This document shows, piece by piece, positions 16,392-24,127 of a stretch of DNA of 46,488 nt. The DNA comes from Paenibacillus alkaliterrae. Lineage in GTDB: Bacteria; Bacillota; Bacilli; Paenibacillales; Paenibacillaceae. The DNA lies in NCBI RefSeq assembly GCF_021532375.1, contig NZ_JAKGAP010000057.1, forward strand, positions 1 through 46,488, in the 5' to 3' direction. The notes beneath the pieces were generated by a model. The model saw only the letters and a program-made list of their open reading frames with translations, did not search any database and was not told where the DNA came from. The position numbers and the translations under genes were made by a program. Positions within the stretch are counted from its first letter, which is position 1, and every line of letters starts with the position of its first letter.

Positions 16392-17885
16392 ATGGCAATT
16401 CCCGCGATTATAGTGGTCGGGCTGGGATCGGGCGATCCCGATCAATTAACGTTAGGCGTATGGCGGAGCCTGCAAGCCGCGGAACGCGTATTCGTCCGCA
16501 CCGAACAGCATCCCGCGATGTCCATGCTGAAGGAACATGGTATCGTGTACACCTCTTTCGACGCTCTTTACGAGCAGCATGAGTCGTTCCCTGACGTATA
16601 CAAAGCGATTGCCGAGACATTAATAGCAGAGACAAAAAAAGCCAGTACTGCCGCTTCGACGCTGATTTACGCCGTTCCGGGCCACCCCATGGTGGCGGAG
16701 CGCACCGTACAGCTGCTGCGCGAGCAATGTCCGGAAGCCGGTATCGGTCTGCAAATCATCGGCGGCGAAAGCTTCCTTGATCAGGCGTTTGTCAGCCTGG
16801 GCATCGATCCGATCGAAGGTTTCGCGCTGCTTGATGCCGCCGATCTTCAGCCTGCGCAATTACAGCCGCAGCTCCATACGCTCATTGGCCAAGTGTATGA
16901 TGCATTTACCGCTTCCGATGTGAAGCTTGCGCTCATGGAACGGTATCCCGATGACTTCGAGGTTGTCGTAGGCCATGCGTTAGGCGTAGCCGGGGAGCAG
17001 CAAATCCTTCGCGTGCCGCTGTATGAGCTGGACCGGACGCCGGGCTACGGCAATCTATCGCTTATCTGGGTGCCGCGCTCGGCCGACCCGGCACTGCGAA
17101 ACCGTTCCTTCGAGCGGCTGCATGAGATCGTCTCGATTCTTCGCAGTCCGGAAGGCTGTCCGTGGGACCGCGAGCAGACGCATCAGTCGATTCGCAAAAA
17201 TTTCATCGAAGAGCTCTATGAAACGCTGGAGGCGATCGACAACGATGATCCCGACGCGATGCAGGAGGAGTTCGGCGACGTCATTCTCCAGGTTATGCTG
17301 CACAGCCAGATGGAGGAGGAGACCGGAGCTTTCTCTGTATACGATGTCATTCAATCGCTGAATGAGAAGCTTATTTTCCGTCATCCGCATGTTTTCGGTG
17401 ATCAAAGCGCCGGCGACGCAAGCGAGGCGCTCGGCAATTGGGAGCAAATGAAGGCGGAAGAGAAGCGAATGAAAGGGACGGACGCGGATCGCAAGTCCGT
17501 GCTCGACGGCATCCCGCCCGACCTTCCGGCGCTCATGAAAGCGTACAAGCTGCAGAAAAAAGCGGCTAAGGTCGGTTTTGACTGGGACGAGCTTGGGCCG
17601 GTGCTGGACAAAATCGAGGAGGAGCTTGGCGAGCTTCGCGAAGCGATCGCTTCCCACAGCAGCGAGGAGCAAGCCTCCGAGCTTGGAGACCTGCTGTTCG
17701 CCGTCGTCAACGTCTCGCGGTTCATCCACGCCGATCCGGAGGAGGCGCTTTCCCGCACGAACAAAAAATTCCGCAATAGATTTTTGTATATTGAGGAGCA
17801 GCTTCGTATAAGCGGCAAACATTTTGACCAGACTGATTTAACAGAAATGGATCGATGGTGGGAAGAGGCCAAGCGTCAATCCTAG
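16392..17885 (+). CDS. yabN: YabN: tetrapyrrole-methylase-like and MazG fusion
   Basis: Two-domain protein of 497 residues. Residues 1 to about 225 form an SAM-dependent tetrapyrrole-methylase-like domain (VVGLGSGDPDQLTLGV at 6-21, YAVPGHPMVAERTV near 96). From about 242 a MazG nucleoside-triphosphate pyrophosphohydrolase domain follows: CPWDREQTHQSIRKNFIEEL, EEFGDVILQV, then a second MazG-like half with IEEELGELREAI and ELGDLLFAVVNVSRFI, carrying the acidic metal-binding residues. It probably removes non-canonical or excess NTPs; the methylase half's substrate is not known. ATG 16392 follows TAAGGAGG. It lies in the conserved yabM-yabN-yabO order. Confidence 0.93.
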   Translation: MAIPAIIVVGLGSGDPDQLTLGVWRSLQAAERVFVRTEQHPAMSMLKEHGIVYTSFDALYEQHESFPDVYKAIAETLIAETKKASTAASTLIYAVPGHPMVAERTVQLLREQCPEAGIGLQIIGGESFLDQAFVSLGIDPIEGFALLDAADLQPAQLQPQLHTLIGQVYDAFTASDVKLALMERYPDDFEVVVGHALGVAGEQQILRVPLYELDRTPGYGNLSLIWVPRSADPALRNRSFERLHEIVSILRSPEGCPWDREQTHQSIRKNFIEELYETLEAIDNDDPDAMQEEFGDVILQVMLHSQMEEETGAFSVYDVIQSLNEKLIFRHPHVFGDQSAGDASEALGNWEQMKAEEKRMKGTDADRKSVLDGIPPDLPALMKAYKLQKKAAKVGFDWDELGPVLDKIEEELGELREAIASHSSEEQASELGDLLFAVVNVSRFIHADPEEALSRTNKKFRNRFLYIEEQLRISGKHFDQTDLTEMDRWWEEAKRQS

Positions 17886-17954
17886 CTTTCGTTTCGGCAC
17901 AAATCGCCTTTATTCCGCACTATTCGCAAAAAAATTTCAATTAGCGGCAGGATT

Positions 17955-17998
17955 TTTTTACTCTTAGGCAGAATAAGTATTCTTCGTACGAGTAAAAA
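17955..17998 (+). promoter_or_regulatory. Nested inverted repeat upstream of the HU gene
   Basis: TTTTTACTC (17955-17963) is complementary to GAGTAAAAA (17990-17998), and inside lies AGAAT-AAGT-ATTCT (17970-17983). It could be an mRNA leader structure or an operator. I see no well-spaced -35/-10 pair, so the hbs promoter is unassigned. Confidence 0.4.
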
Positions 17999-18066
17999 TT
18001 CCCAACCAAGGCGGCGCTGCAAGCGTCGACCACAAATAATGGTATCTAAATTAGGAGGATTTTATA

Positions 18067-18339
18067 ATGAACAAAACAGACCTGATCAACAACATTGCAG
18101 AAAAAAGCGGCTTGACTAAGCGCGACGTAGAAGCTGTACTTAACGGATTTTTGGGTGAAGTAACAGATGCGCTTGCCGGCGGCGACAAAGTTCAATTGAT
18201 CGGCTTCGGTACTTTCGAAACCCGCAAACGCGCTGGACGCACGGGCCGCAACCCGCAAACAGGCGCGCCAATCGAAATTTCGGAAGCGAAGGTTCCTGCA
18301 TTCAAAGCAGGCAACAAGCTTAAAGAAGCTATCCAATAA
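18067..18339 (+). CDS. hbs: DNA-binding protein HU
   Basis: Nucleoid-associated histone-like protein of 90 residues, the standard length. It binds DNA as a homodimer and compacts the chromosome. Family features are MNKTDLINNIAEKSGLTKRD at the N-terminus, the signature GFGTFETRKRAGRTGRNPQT (residues 46-65), which forms the minor-groove-binding arms with the conserved Asn-Pro tip, and a basic C-terminus (KAGNKLKEAIQ). TTAGGAGG upstream is a strong ribosome-binding site. It is placed between yabN and rqcP, an arrangement I associate with Paenibacillus rather than Bacillus. Confidence 0.97.
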   Translation: MNKTDLINNIAEKSGLTKRDVEAVLNGFLGEVTDALAGGDKVQLIGFGTFETRKRAGRTGRNPQTGAPIEISEAKVPAFKAGNKLKEAIQ

Positions 18340-18342
18340 TCA

Positions 18343-18633
18343 ATGCGCTTAGATAAATTCCTTAAGGTTTCAAGGTTGATCAAGCGCCGGACCGTTGCGA
18401 AGGATGTATCCGAGCAGGGCCGGGTATGGATCAACGGCCGCGAAGCGAAAGCGAGCAGCACCGTCAAGGTAGGGGATGAGCTCCAAATCCAATACGGTCA
18501 GAAGATCGTAACCGTGCGCGTTGAGCGCATCGCGGAGACGACCCGTAAGGATGAAGCCGGAGAGCTGTATACTCTGGTGAGGGAAGAGCAGCGCCAGCGC
18601 GAAAGCGGCCTGGACTGGGAACCAAAGCAATAA
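18343..18633 (+). CDS. rqcP: RqcP, S4-domain ribosome quality-control factor
   Basis: S4-type RNA-binding protein of 96 residues (YabO/HslR family). In Bacillus, RqcP binds the obstructed 50S subunit with peptidyl-tRNA and works with RqcH to add poly-alanine tails to stalled nascent chains. The S4 fold is visible at residues 1-60: MRLDKFLKVSRLIKRRTVAK, then GRVWINGREAKASSTVKVGD. It starts three bases after the hbs stop with only a weak AAAGAAG upstream, so its translation is probably coupled to hbs. A terminator follows. Confidence 0.92.
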   Translation: MRLDKFLKVSRLIKRRTVAKDVSEQGRVWINGREAKASSTVKVGDELQIQYGQKIVTVRVERIAETTRKDEAGELYTLVREEQRQRESGLDWEPKQ

Positions 18634-18643
18634 CCATCAAGCT

Positions 18644-18683
18644 GTCTGCAGGCATCGTCCTTGCGGGCAGTTTTTTAATATGG
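18644..18683 (+). terminator. Terminator after rqcP
   Basis: CTGTCTGCAGG pairs imperfectly with CCTTGCGGGCAG around a short loop, followed by TTTTTT. Confidence 0.65.
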
Positions 18684-18783
18684 TTTCAAATCTCTCCATT
18701 CGGTTTAATGATTCGAAGCGTGGTTCTAAATCTCGCCCCCCACCCATAAGCTAGTCTCAAATGAGGAAGCGGGGGACGAGTCT

Positions 18784-19071
18784 ATGGTTGACCAAAGCAA
18801 TGGACAGAAGCGGCAGGAAGTCAAAATGTTAAATCGCAAGCTGCTGGAGCTTACCGGCGTTTTAAAGGTGGAAAGCTTCGACAGCGAAGAGTTTCTGCTC
18901 GAGACAGAGCTAGGCTTCATGACGGTTACGGGCCAAAATTTGCATATGAAGCATCTTAGCCTCGAACAGGGGCTGGTGGCTATTGAAGGACTGGTCCATT
19001 CGCTCGCCTATTTGGATGGCAGTCCGAACGCGTCAAAATCAAAAGGGCTTTTCGGGAAGCTGTTTAAGTGA
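18784..19071 (+). CDS. yabP: Sporulation protein YabP
   Basis: Small mother-cell sporulation protein of about 95 residues, required for spore development in Bacillus; its biochemical role is unknown. The family core LNRKLLELTGVLKVESFDSE followed by FLLETELGFMTVTGQNLHMK spans residues 16-60; the tail KGLFGKLFK is basic. ATG 18784 follows a GGGGGACGAG purine stretch. CATAAGCT at 18745-18752 fits a sigma-E -10 (CATANNNT) but the -35 is poor. The stop overlaps the yabQ GTG start (GTGA), a coupled pair. Confidence 0.9.
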   Translation: MVDQSNGQKRQEVKMLNRKLLELTGVLKVESFDSEEFLLETELGFMTVTGQNLHMKHLSLEQGLVAIEGLVHSLAYLDGSPNASKSKGLFGKLFK

Positions 19072-19676
19072 CGCTTAGCATGCAGTGGTTGACGATGGCA
19101 GCCATGCTGTTATCCGGCCTCGGCATGGGAACGGTGTTCGACGGCTATCGGGTCGTTTCGAATGAGCTGAAGTTTCCGCGCTGGTGGCTGCCTGTGCTGG
19201 ATGTCGTCTATTGGATGGCAGCGGCGCTAGTCGTCTTTCGAGTGCTGTACGTCAGCAACAATGGCGAGGTGCGGGCGTACGTTTTTATCGGACTGGCTAC
19301 CGGCGTTATCCTCTATTATTTGTTTCTAAGCAAGCTCGTTATTGTCATTATAAAATGGCTCATAAGAGCAGTTCGCAATGTAATCGCATTGGTGCTCAAA
19401 TGCTTGGATATCCTTATCGTAAAGCCATTGTTGCTGCTCTATAAGCTAATCATAGTTATTTTAGGATTTGGGTCTGCGCTCACTATTTTCCTTTTTAAAA
19501 TTGTGATACAATTGGTTCGTCCATTTTGGCGGTTGCTTGTTTGGATGGTTCGGCCGATCCTTCGTCCAATAGGACGGCGGCTGATGCCTTACCTGACCAA
19601 ATGGCAGGTGAAAGAGAAGCTGGCCAAGCTTGGACTACTAATTGCTCGATTTTGGAGCAAATGGCTTAGGAGGTAA
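19068..19676 (+). CDS. yabQ: Sporulation membrane protein YabQ
   Basis: About 202 residues, needed for spore cortex formation in Bacillus. The N-terminal part carries hydrophobic segments (residues 5-22, 40-60, 68-88) and the C-terminal half is strongly basic and hydrophobic, with many Arg/Trp residues (FWRLLVWMVRPILRPIGRRL). The GTG start overlaps the yabP stop. Motifs GLGMGTVFDGYRV and VLDVVYWMAAALVVFRVLY match YabQ. It is probably co-transcribed with yabP by the mother-cell sigma factor and runs into divIC after 8 bases. Confidence 0.9.
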   Translation: MTLSMQWLTMAAMLLSGLGMGTVFDGYRVVSNELKFPRWWLPVLDVVYWMAAALVVFRVLYVSNNGEVRAYVFIGLATGVILYYLFLSKLVIVIIKWLIRAVRNVIALVLKCLDILIVKPLLLLYKLIIVILGFGSALTIFLFKIVIQLVRPFWRLLVWMVRPILRPIGRRLMPYLTKWQVKEKLAKLGLLIARFWSKWLRR

Positions 19677-19684
19677 CACCGCTC

Positions 19685-19993
19685 ATGGCAGCAGCAAATG
19701 CAAACAAAACGCCAGGGAATGCTGGCACCAAGCGCCGGTTCAAACTATGGATGATGTTCATTGTGCTATTTATGGGCTGGGCGGCGTACACGATATTTGA
19801 ACAGATGCAGCTGAAGGACGCGACAAACGCGAAGCTGGCAATCTTACAAGGACAGATTAGCGCTTCAACGAAGGAAAGCGACGCGCTAAAACGGCAAATA
19901 GAACGATTAAACGACCAAGAATATATCGAGCAGCTCGCCACCAAAGAGCAAGGCATGGTGAAAGAGGGCGAGCTGCAAATTTTCAGCGATTAA
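19685..19993 (+). CDS. divIC: Cell-division protein DivIC (FtsB-like)
   Basis: Bitopic septum protein of 102 residues that joins FtsL and DivIB in the divisome. A short basic cytoplasmic N-terminus (to residue 20) is followed by one membrane segment (LWMMFIVLFMGWAAYTIF, about 21-38) and an external leucine-zipper-like coiled coil (residues 45-80, LQGQISASTKESDALKRQIE), then the typical EYIEQLATKEQGMVKEGE end. TAGGAGG precedes ATG 19685. Position between yabQ and yabR is conserved. Confidence 0.95.
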   Translation: MAAANANKTPGNAGTKRRFKLWMMFIVLFMGWAAYTIFEQMQLKDATNAKLAILQGQISASTKESDALKRQIERLNDQEYIEQLATKEQGMVKEGELQIFSD

Positions 19994-20021
19994 ATAGGGC
20001 TTCAAAACGGGTGAACGTCTG

Positions 20022-20051
20022 TTGACCTTACTTGAGGGGTTCGGTTATAAT
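20022..20051 (+). promoter_or_regulatory. Sigma-A promoter of yabR
   Basis: TTGACC (20022-20027) and TATAAT (20046-20051), 18 bp apart. The resulting leader of about 85 bases contains ACTTTTAG three times (20075, 20094, 20116). Confidence 0.75.
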
Positions 20052-20141
20052 CACGTTAATAGCGTTTTCGCAAAACTTTTAGCTTATGCTTACACTTTTA
20101 GTTTTGCTTCGCATAACTTTTAGGGAGGAACATTTTATTTT

Positions 20142-20654
20142 ATGGCAATTGAAGTGGGCGCTAAGTTAGAAGGAAAAGTGACAGGCATTACGCATTTCGG
20201 GGCATTTGTCGACTTGTCTGGAGGTGTCACAGGTCTCGTTCACATTTCGGAAATCGCTGATAATTACGTCAAAGACGTGAAGGATCACCTGAAGATCGAC
20301 GATGTCGTGAAAGTAAAAGTGATCAACGTGGACAAAGACGGAAAGATCGGGCTTTCCATTAAGCAAGCCATTGACCGGCCGGAAGGCCAACCAGCGCCAC
20401 AACCACGCGAGCGTCACAGCGGAGGCGGCGGAAGTGCTGGAGGCAGTGGCGGCGGAGAACGTTTCAACCGCGGAGGCGGTGGCGGCGGTGGCGGACGTCC
20501 CTTCAACAAGCAATCGTCTGGCAGACCAGCATACGGTAAACCGTCATTCGAGGATAAAATGTCACGTTTCCTGAAAGACAGCGAAGAGCGTATCTCCTCT
20601 CTGAAGAAGAATACGGAGGGCAAACGCGGCGGACGCGGAGCCAAGCGGGTATAA
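20142..20654 (+). CDS. yabR: S1-domain RNA-binding protein YabR
   Basis: 170-residue protein with one S1/OB-fold RNA-binding domain at residues 1-75: GAKLEGKVTGITHFGAFVDL, GLVHISEIADNYVKDV and GKIGLSIKQA are classic S1 strands. The domain is followed by a low-complexity linker rich in Gly, Arg and Ser (residues 85-125, with an eight-Gly run) resembling RGG-type RNA-binding tails, and a basic C-terminus. It belongs to the general-stress-protein-13/YabR group; the function is likely ribosome- or RNA-related. GGGAGGAA precedes the ATG. Expressed from its own promoter and ended by a clear terminator. Confidence 0.92.
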   Translation: MAIEVGAKLEGKVTGITHFGAFVDLSGGVTGLVHISEIADNYVKDVKDHLKIDDVVKVKVINVDKDGKIGLSIKQAIDRPEGQPAPQPRERHSGGGGSAGGSGGGERFNRGGGGGGGGRPFNKQSSGRPAYGKPSFEDKMSRFLKDSEERISSLKKNTEGKRGGRGAKRV

Positions 20655-20680
20655 GCTGAATCGTCATAAATTCATAAACC

Positions 20681-20710
20681 AGGCAGAACCGATGAGGTTC
20701 TGCTTTTTTT
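20681..20710 (+). terminator. Terminator of yabR
   Basis: GCAGAACC (20683-20690) and GGTTCTGC (20696-20703) with loop GATGA, then seven T. Confidence 0.9.
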
Positions 20711-21035
20711 GCGTCCGTTTGCAGCGAATGCAGTCTTATCCCTTCCGCAGATTGTCGAAGCGGGACGCGAAGCCTAAGCATGGCCTGCAGGAGTAGAGTC
20801 GAATGCCTGAAATAGGCGTATCCATGTCGTTTCTCGCTTTATACCTGATGAGTAAAAATACTTTTCTCCGATCCTCCATCATTCCCGACAGGTTACTACG
20901 TCTATTCGCCACGGAATCAAGGAAGCGGAACACGCTTTTTGTTGTCGGCTATCGCCCCGGAGCCCATGCGTAAAGCGGGTGAACCCTATATGGGGCATAG
21001 GTTTTACAAAGCAATGACAATGACTGCGCGCTTAA
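20711..21035. other. Intergenic region before spoIIE
   Basis: About 325 bases without a recognisable gene. Bacillus carries tRNA genes near here, but I find no tRNA T-loop or acceptor pairing. A small imperfect hairpin (AACCCTAT/ATAGGTT) lies near 20982-21004. Confidence 0.35.
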
Positions 21036-21036
21036 T

Positions 21037-21108
21037 TATTTTTGTCGGAAAAAACTTTTAGGTACGTTACGTTAACTGACAAACTTCATACGGACAACCT
21101 CCTATAAT
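21037..21108 (+). promoter_or_regulatory. Probable Spo0A-controlled spoIIE promoter
   Basis: A perfect TATAAT at 21103-21108 has CTGACA at 21077-21082, a 20-bp spacing. Bacillus spoIIE is known for an over-long spacing overcome by Spo0A-P. TTTGTCGGA at about 21039-21047 matches six of seven bases of the 0A-box core TGTCGAA. Start of transcription near 21115 would exclude the upstream ATG at 21107 as a start codon. Confidence 0.55.
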
Positions 21109-21163
21109 GAAAAACACATTACATTCGGAATGGTGGTGTCTGCCCGTGGAAAAGGAAAACGCT

Positions 21164-23638
21164 GTGACAGTTCCCGGTATGAAACGAACCAATGTGATTC
21201 AGTCGGTTATGCAGAAAGGACGGGAATGGGTTGCGGCTCGTCGTTTTATTCAAATCATTTTGGCTAAAAAGTGGACATTTCTATTAGTCGGCGTAGCTTT
21301 CTTACTCGGAAGAGCAGTCATACTGGAATCGTTAATGCCATTTGCCATCGCTTACTTTGCGGTTATTTATTTCATGAGAAGAGATATTTACCCGTGGGTG
21401 GCAATATCGTTAGTCGCCGGAAGTTGGCTGGCAGCCGATCCCGCACCGATGTGGATTGCGATGGAAATCGCGGTGTTGTTTCTTTTCTTGAAGGGGCTTG
21501 AGGCGTATGAGAAGGCGGAGCTTTCCTCGGCGCCGATTCTCGTATTCGCGTCGACGCTGCTCGTACAGCTATTTAATGTGTTTATTGGTGACGAGCTTAG
21601 CTGGTACAACTTTATGCTCGTAGTCGTAGAAGCGGCCCTCGGCTTTGTGCTTACGCTTGTATTCATACAAGCGATCCCGATACTGACCATGACGAAAAAG
21701 TCAGCCTCGCTCAAGCATGAAGAAATTATCTGTTTAATGATATTGCTCGCTTCGGTTATGACAGGAGCTGTGGGCTGGGTAATCTACGGCATGTCGGCCG
21801 AGCACATTATGTCTCGTTATATGCTTCTGTTGTTCGCATTAGCAGGCGGTGCACCTCTTGGCGCTTCCGTCGGCGTCGTTGCAGGACTTATTCTGAGCTT
21901 GGCGGACTTTGGGGCTGTCGTGCAAATGAGCTTGTTGGCTTTTGCGGGACTGCTTGCAGGACTGCTGCGTGAAGGCGGCAAAATGGCCGCCGCATTCGGA
22001 ATGCTGCTTGGGACGTCGATTTTATCCATATATGTTGGCAGTCAGGCTGATGTGATGAGCTCGACCTGGGAGTCGGCAGCGGCCGCTGCCCTGCTCATGC
22101 TGACGCCGCGCAGTATGATCCGTACGATCTCGCGTTATGTGCCCGGCACGAATGAGCACGCGAAGTCGCAGCATGAATATGCGAAGCGGGTGCGCGAGGT
22201 AACCGCCGACCGTGTCTCGCAATACTCGGAGGTGTTCCAGCAGCTGTCGCGCAGCTTTAGTCAATTAAATGGTACGGTTACGGCCATGAAGAGAGAGGAT
22301 GAGATCAACCACTTTATGAATACCGTGGCGGAGCGAAGCTGCGCGAGCTGCCATCGGCAACATGCATGCTGGGAGGATAAGTTTTTTCACACCTACAAAA
22401 TGATGACCGATATGATGACAACGGTAGAGGAGGATCGTATTCCGACAGGCAAGGAAATACCGCGCGCATGGTCCGCTCATTGCGTGAAATCATCGCAGGT
22501 ATTGTTGGACATGCGCCAGCAGTACGAGCTTTATCAAAATAATAGGCATTGGAAGAAGCAAATATACGACTCCCGCCAGCTTGTCGCCGATCAACTGCAA
22601 GGCGTCTCGCAGGTCATGGAGGATTTAGCGAAGGAAATTAAACGGGAGGGGCAGACGCTGCATTTGCAGGAGGAGCAAATTCGAGAGGCGGTGGAGGGGC
22701 TCGGTTTATCGATACAAGGCATTGATATCGTAAGCCTAGAGGAGGGAAATGTGGATATTGAAGTCTATCACTCGTTCGAGAAGGGATATGATGAATGCCG
22801 TAAAATTATCGCGCCGCTGCTCAGTGATATTCTGGGCGAGCATATAGCCGTGAAATCGGAGCATCCTGGGGAGAAAAATGGTGAGCCGACGCTTGTTGCA
22901 TTCTGTTCGGCCAAGCAGTTTGAGGTGGAAACCGGCATAGCCGGTGCTGCCAAAGGGGGAGATTTGCTGTCCGGGGACAGCTTTAGCATGGTTGACATTG
23001 GTAATGGAAAATTTGCGGTAGCGATCAGCGACGGAATGGGTAACGGCGAGCGTGCGCGCCAAGAGAGCAGCGCGGCGTTATCTATTTTGCAGCAGCTGCT
23101 GCAGTCCGGCATGGATGAGAGACTGGCTGTGAAGTCGGTTAATTCCGTACTCTTATTACGCTCCTCCGACGAGGTGTTTGCCACGGTCGATTTGGCGATC
23201 GTCGATTTATATACAGCGCAAACGACTTTTATGAAGATAGGCTCGACACCGAGCTTCATTAAACGAGGAAACGAGGTTATTCCGGTATCGGCGAACAACC
23301 TGCCGATTGGCATTTTACAGGATATCGACGTCGATTTTGTATCGATGCAAATGCAATCCGGCGATACGCTCGTTATGATGAGCGACGGGATATATGATGC
23401 GCCTGGCCATGCGGTTAATAAGGAGCTGTGGATGAAACGAATCATCAGCGAGCTGGAAACGGACGACCCGCAGGAGATGGCCGATGCTTTGCTGGAGAAA
23501 GTAGTGCGGCACCATGATGGTGAAATCATTGATGATATGACCGTGCTCGTTGCGCGTATCGACAAGCATTTGCCGGAATGGGCTTCGTTCCGCTTCCAGG
23601 GCGTTACGCGTATGGAGCGTCCAAGGACGGTGAGCTGA
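21164..23638 (+). CDS. spoIIE: Stage II sporulation protein E phosphatase
   Basis: Membrane-bound PP2C-type serine phosphatase that dephosphorylates SpoIIAA to activate sigma-F in the forespore and interacts with FtsZ at the polar septum. From GTG 21164 it has 824 residues, matching Bacillus SpoIIE. About ten hydrophobic segments fill residues 30-330; a linker region follows with a Cys/His cluster (RSCASCHRQHACW, near 385-400); the PP2C domain starts near 590 with GDLLSGDSFSMVDIGN, metal-site motif SDGMGNG and DGIYDAPG. GTG 21164 has AAAGGAAA upstream at 7 bases; ATG 21107 overlaps the -10 box and is rejected. Monocistronic, with a terminator. Confidence 0.94.
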   Translation: MTVPGMKRTNVIQSVMQKGREWVAARRFIQIILAKKWTFLLVGVAFLLGRAVILESLMPFAIAYFAVIYFMRRDIYPWVAISLVAGSWLAADPAPMWIAMEIAVLFLFLKGLEAYEKAELSSAPILVFASTLLVQLFNVFIGDELSWYNFMLVVVEAALGFVLTLVFIQAIPILTMTKKSASLKHEEIICLMILLASVMTGAVGWVIYGMSAEHIMSRYMLLLFALAGGAPLGASVGVVAGLILSLADFGAVVQMSLLAFAGLLAGLLREGGKMAAAFGMLLGTSILSIYVGSQADVMSSTWESAAAAALLMLTPRSMIRTISRYVPGTNEHAKSQHEYAKRVREVTADRVSQYSEVFQQLSRSFSQLNGTVTAMKREDEINHFMNTVAERSCASCHRQHACWEDKFFHTYKMMTDMMTTVEEDRIPTGKEIPRAWSAHCVKSSQVLLDMRQQYELYQNNRHWKKQIYDSRQLVADQLQGVSQVMEDLAKEIKREGQTLHLQEEQIREAVEGLGLSIQGIDIVSLEEGNVDIEVYHSFEKGYDECRKIIAPLLSDILGEHIAVKSEHPGEKNGEPTLVAFCSAKQFEVETGIAGAAKGGDLLSGDSFSMVDIGNGKFAVAISDGMGNGERARQESSAALSILQQLLQSGMDERLAVKSVNSVLLLRSSDEVFATVDLAIVDLYTAQTTFMKIGSTPSFIKRGNEVIPVSANNLPIGILQDIDVDFVSMQMQSGDTLVMMSDGIYDAPGHAVNKELWMKRIISELETDDPQEMADALLEKVVRHHDGEIIDDMTVLVARIDKHLPEWASFRFQGVTRMERPRTVS

Positions 23639-23736
23639 CGTATGACGAGAAAGTGATTTTTGGCTCGGTATTGTAGAAATGACTGATTAACGATGATCGG
23701 ATGAAAAGATGTCATTGATATATCCATTTCAATTGC

Positions 23737-23793
23737 AGAAGCCTTTTTGCCTGTCGGCTACCTCGCGGCTGACGGCGAACGGCTTCTTTTTGT
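23737..23793 (+). terminator. Terminator of spoIIE
   Basis: AGAAGCC (23737-23743) pairs with GGCTTCT (23781-23787); an inner GCC-GTC/GAC-GGC helix adds stability; TTTTT follows. Confidence 0.75.
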
Positions 23794-23862
23794 CGTTTTT
23801 CATTGGCTAGTGAACAGGACTTATGCACTCGCTCAAAATAAGAAGTAATTCTTAAGTGAAGA

Positions 23863-23940
23863 GTTACTGGATAAATCCATCATAGCGCGCCAAACGGGGC
23901 TTGAGAGCGAGAAGTTACTGGATATATCCATCATATGCTG
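23863..23940. repeat. 51-bp-period repeat, second locus
   Basis: GTTACTGGATA starts at 23863 and again at 23914, exactly 51 bp apart. The first unit contains AAATCCATCATAGCGCGCC and the second ATATCCATCATATG. Unit length and the AAATCCA..ATAGCGCGC core match the array at 11740-11885, so both belong to one dispersed family. Confidence 0.7.
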
Positions 23941-24059
23941 TTCGCATGTTATTGAGGGGCCGGTGCTATCGTAAAAAAGGGTTGTTTGAATCTTTCAACC
24001 TGCATAGTTGTTTAACTCTCCCAAAAAAGGCAAAGCTAATAGAAAGGCTCTGGCAAAGC

Positions 24060-24108
24060 CTACGCTTACGAGACTACGCTTACGATGCTGAGTTTGTTAC
24101 ACAAACTC
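24060..24108 (+). promoter_or_regulatory. Direct repeat and hairpin abutting the yabS ribosome-binding site
   Basis: CTACGCTTACGA occurs at 24060-24071 and 24074-24085. GAGTTTGT (24090-24097) and ACAAACTC (24101-24108) form a perfect 8-bp hairpin with loop TAC, five bases before AGGAGG. It could gate yabS translation or be a protein-binding site. The stretch 23941-24059 shows nothing recognisable. Confidence 0.45.
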
Positions 24109-24127
24109 TTTAGGAGGGTAAACAATT

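Noticed and set aside
20711..21035. tRNA genes expected near spoIIE by analogy with Bacillus
   Set aside because: No cloverleaf, GTTCRA T-loop or acceptor stem could be found on either strand.
22768..23727. 319-codon open frame on the - strand opposite spoIIE
   Set aside because: Antisense to the phosphatase domain, with Ser-rich composition typical of shadow frames and no ribosome-binding context.
23901..24113. 70-codon + strand frame before yabS
   Set aside because: It runs through the second repeat array and the direct repeats, lacks a ribosome-binding site and shows no motif.
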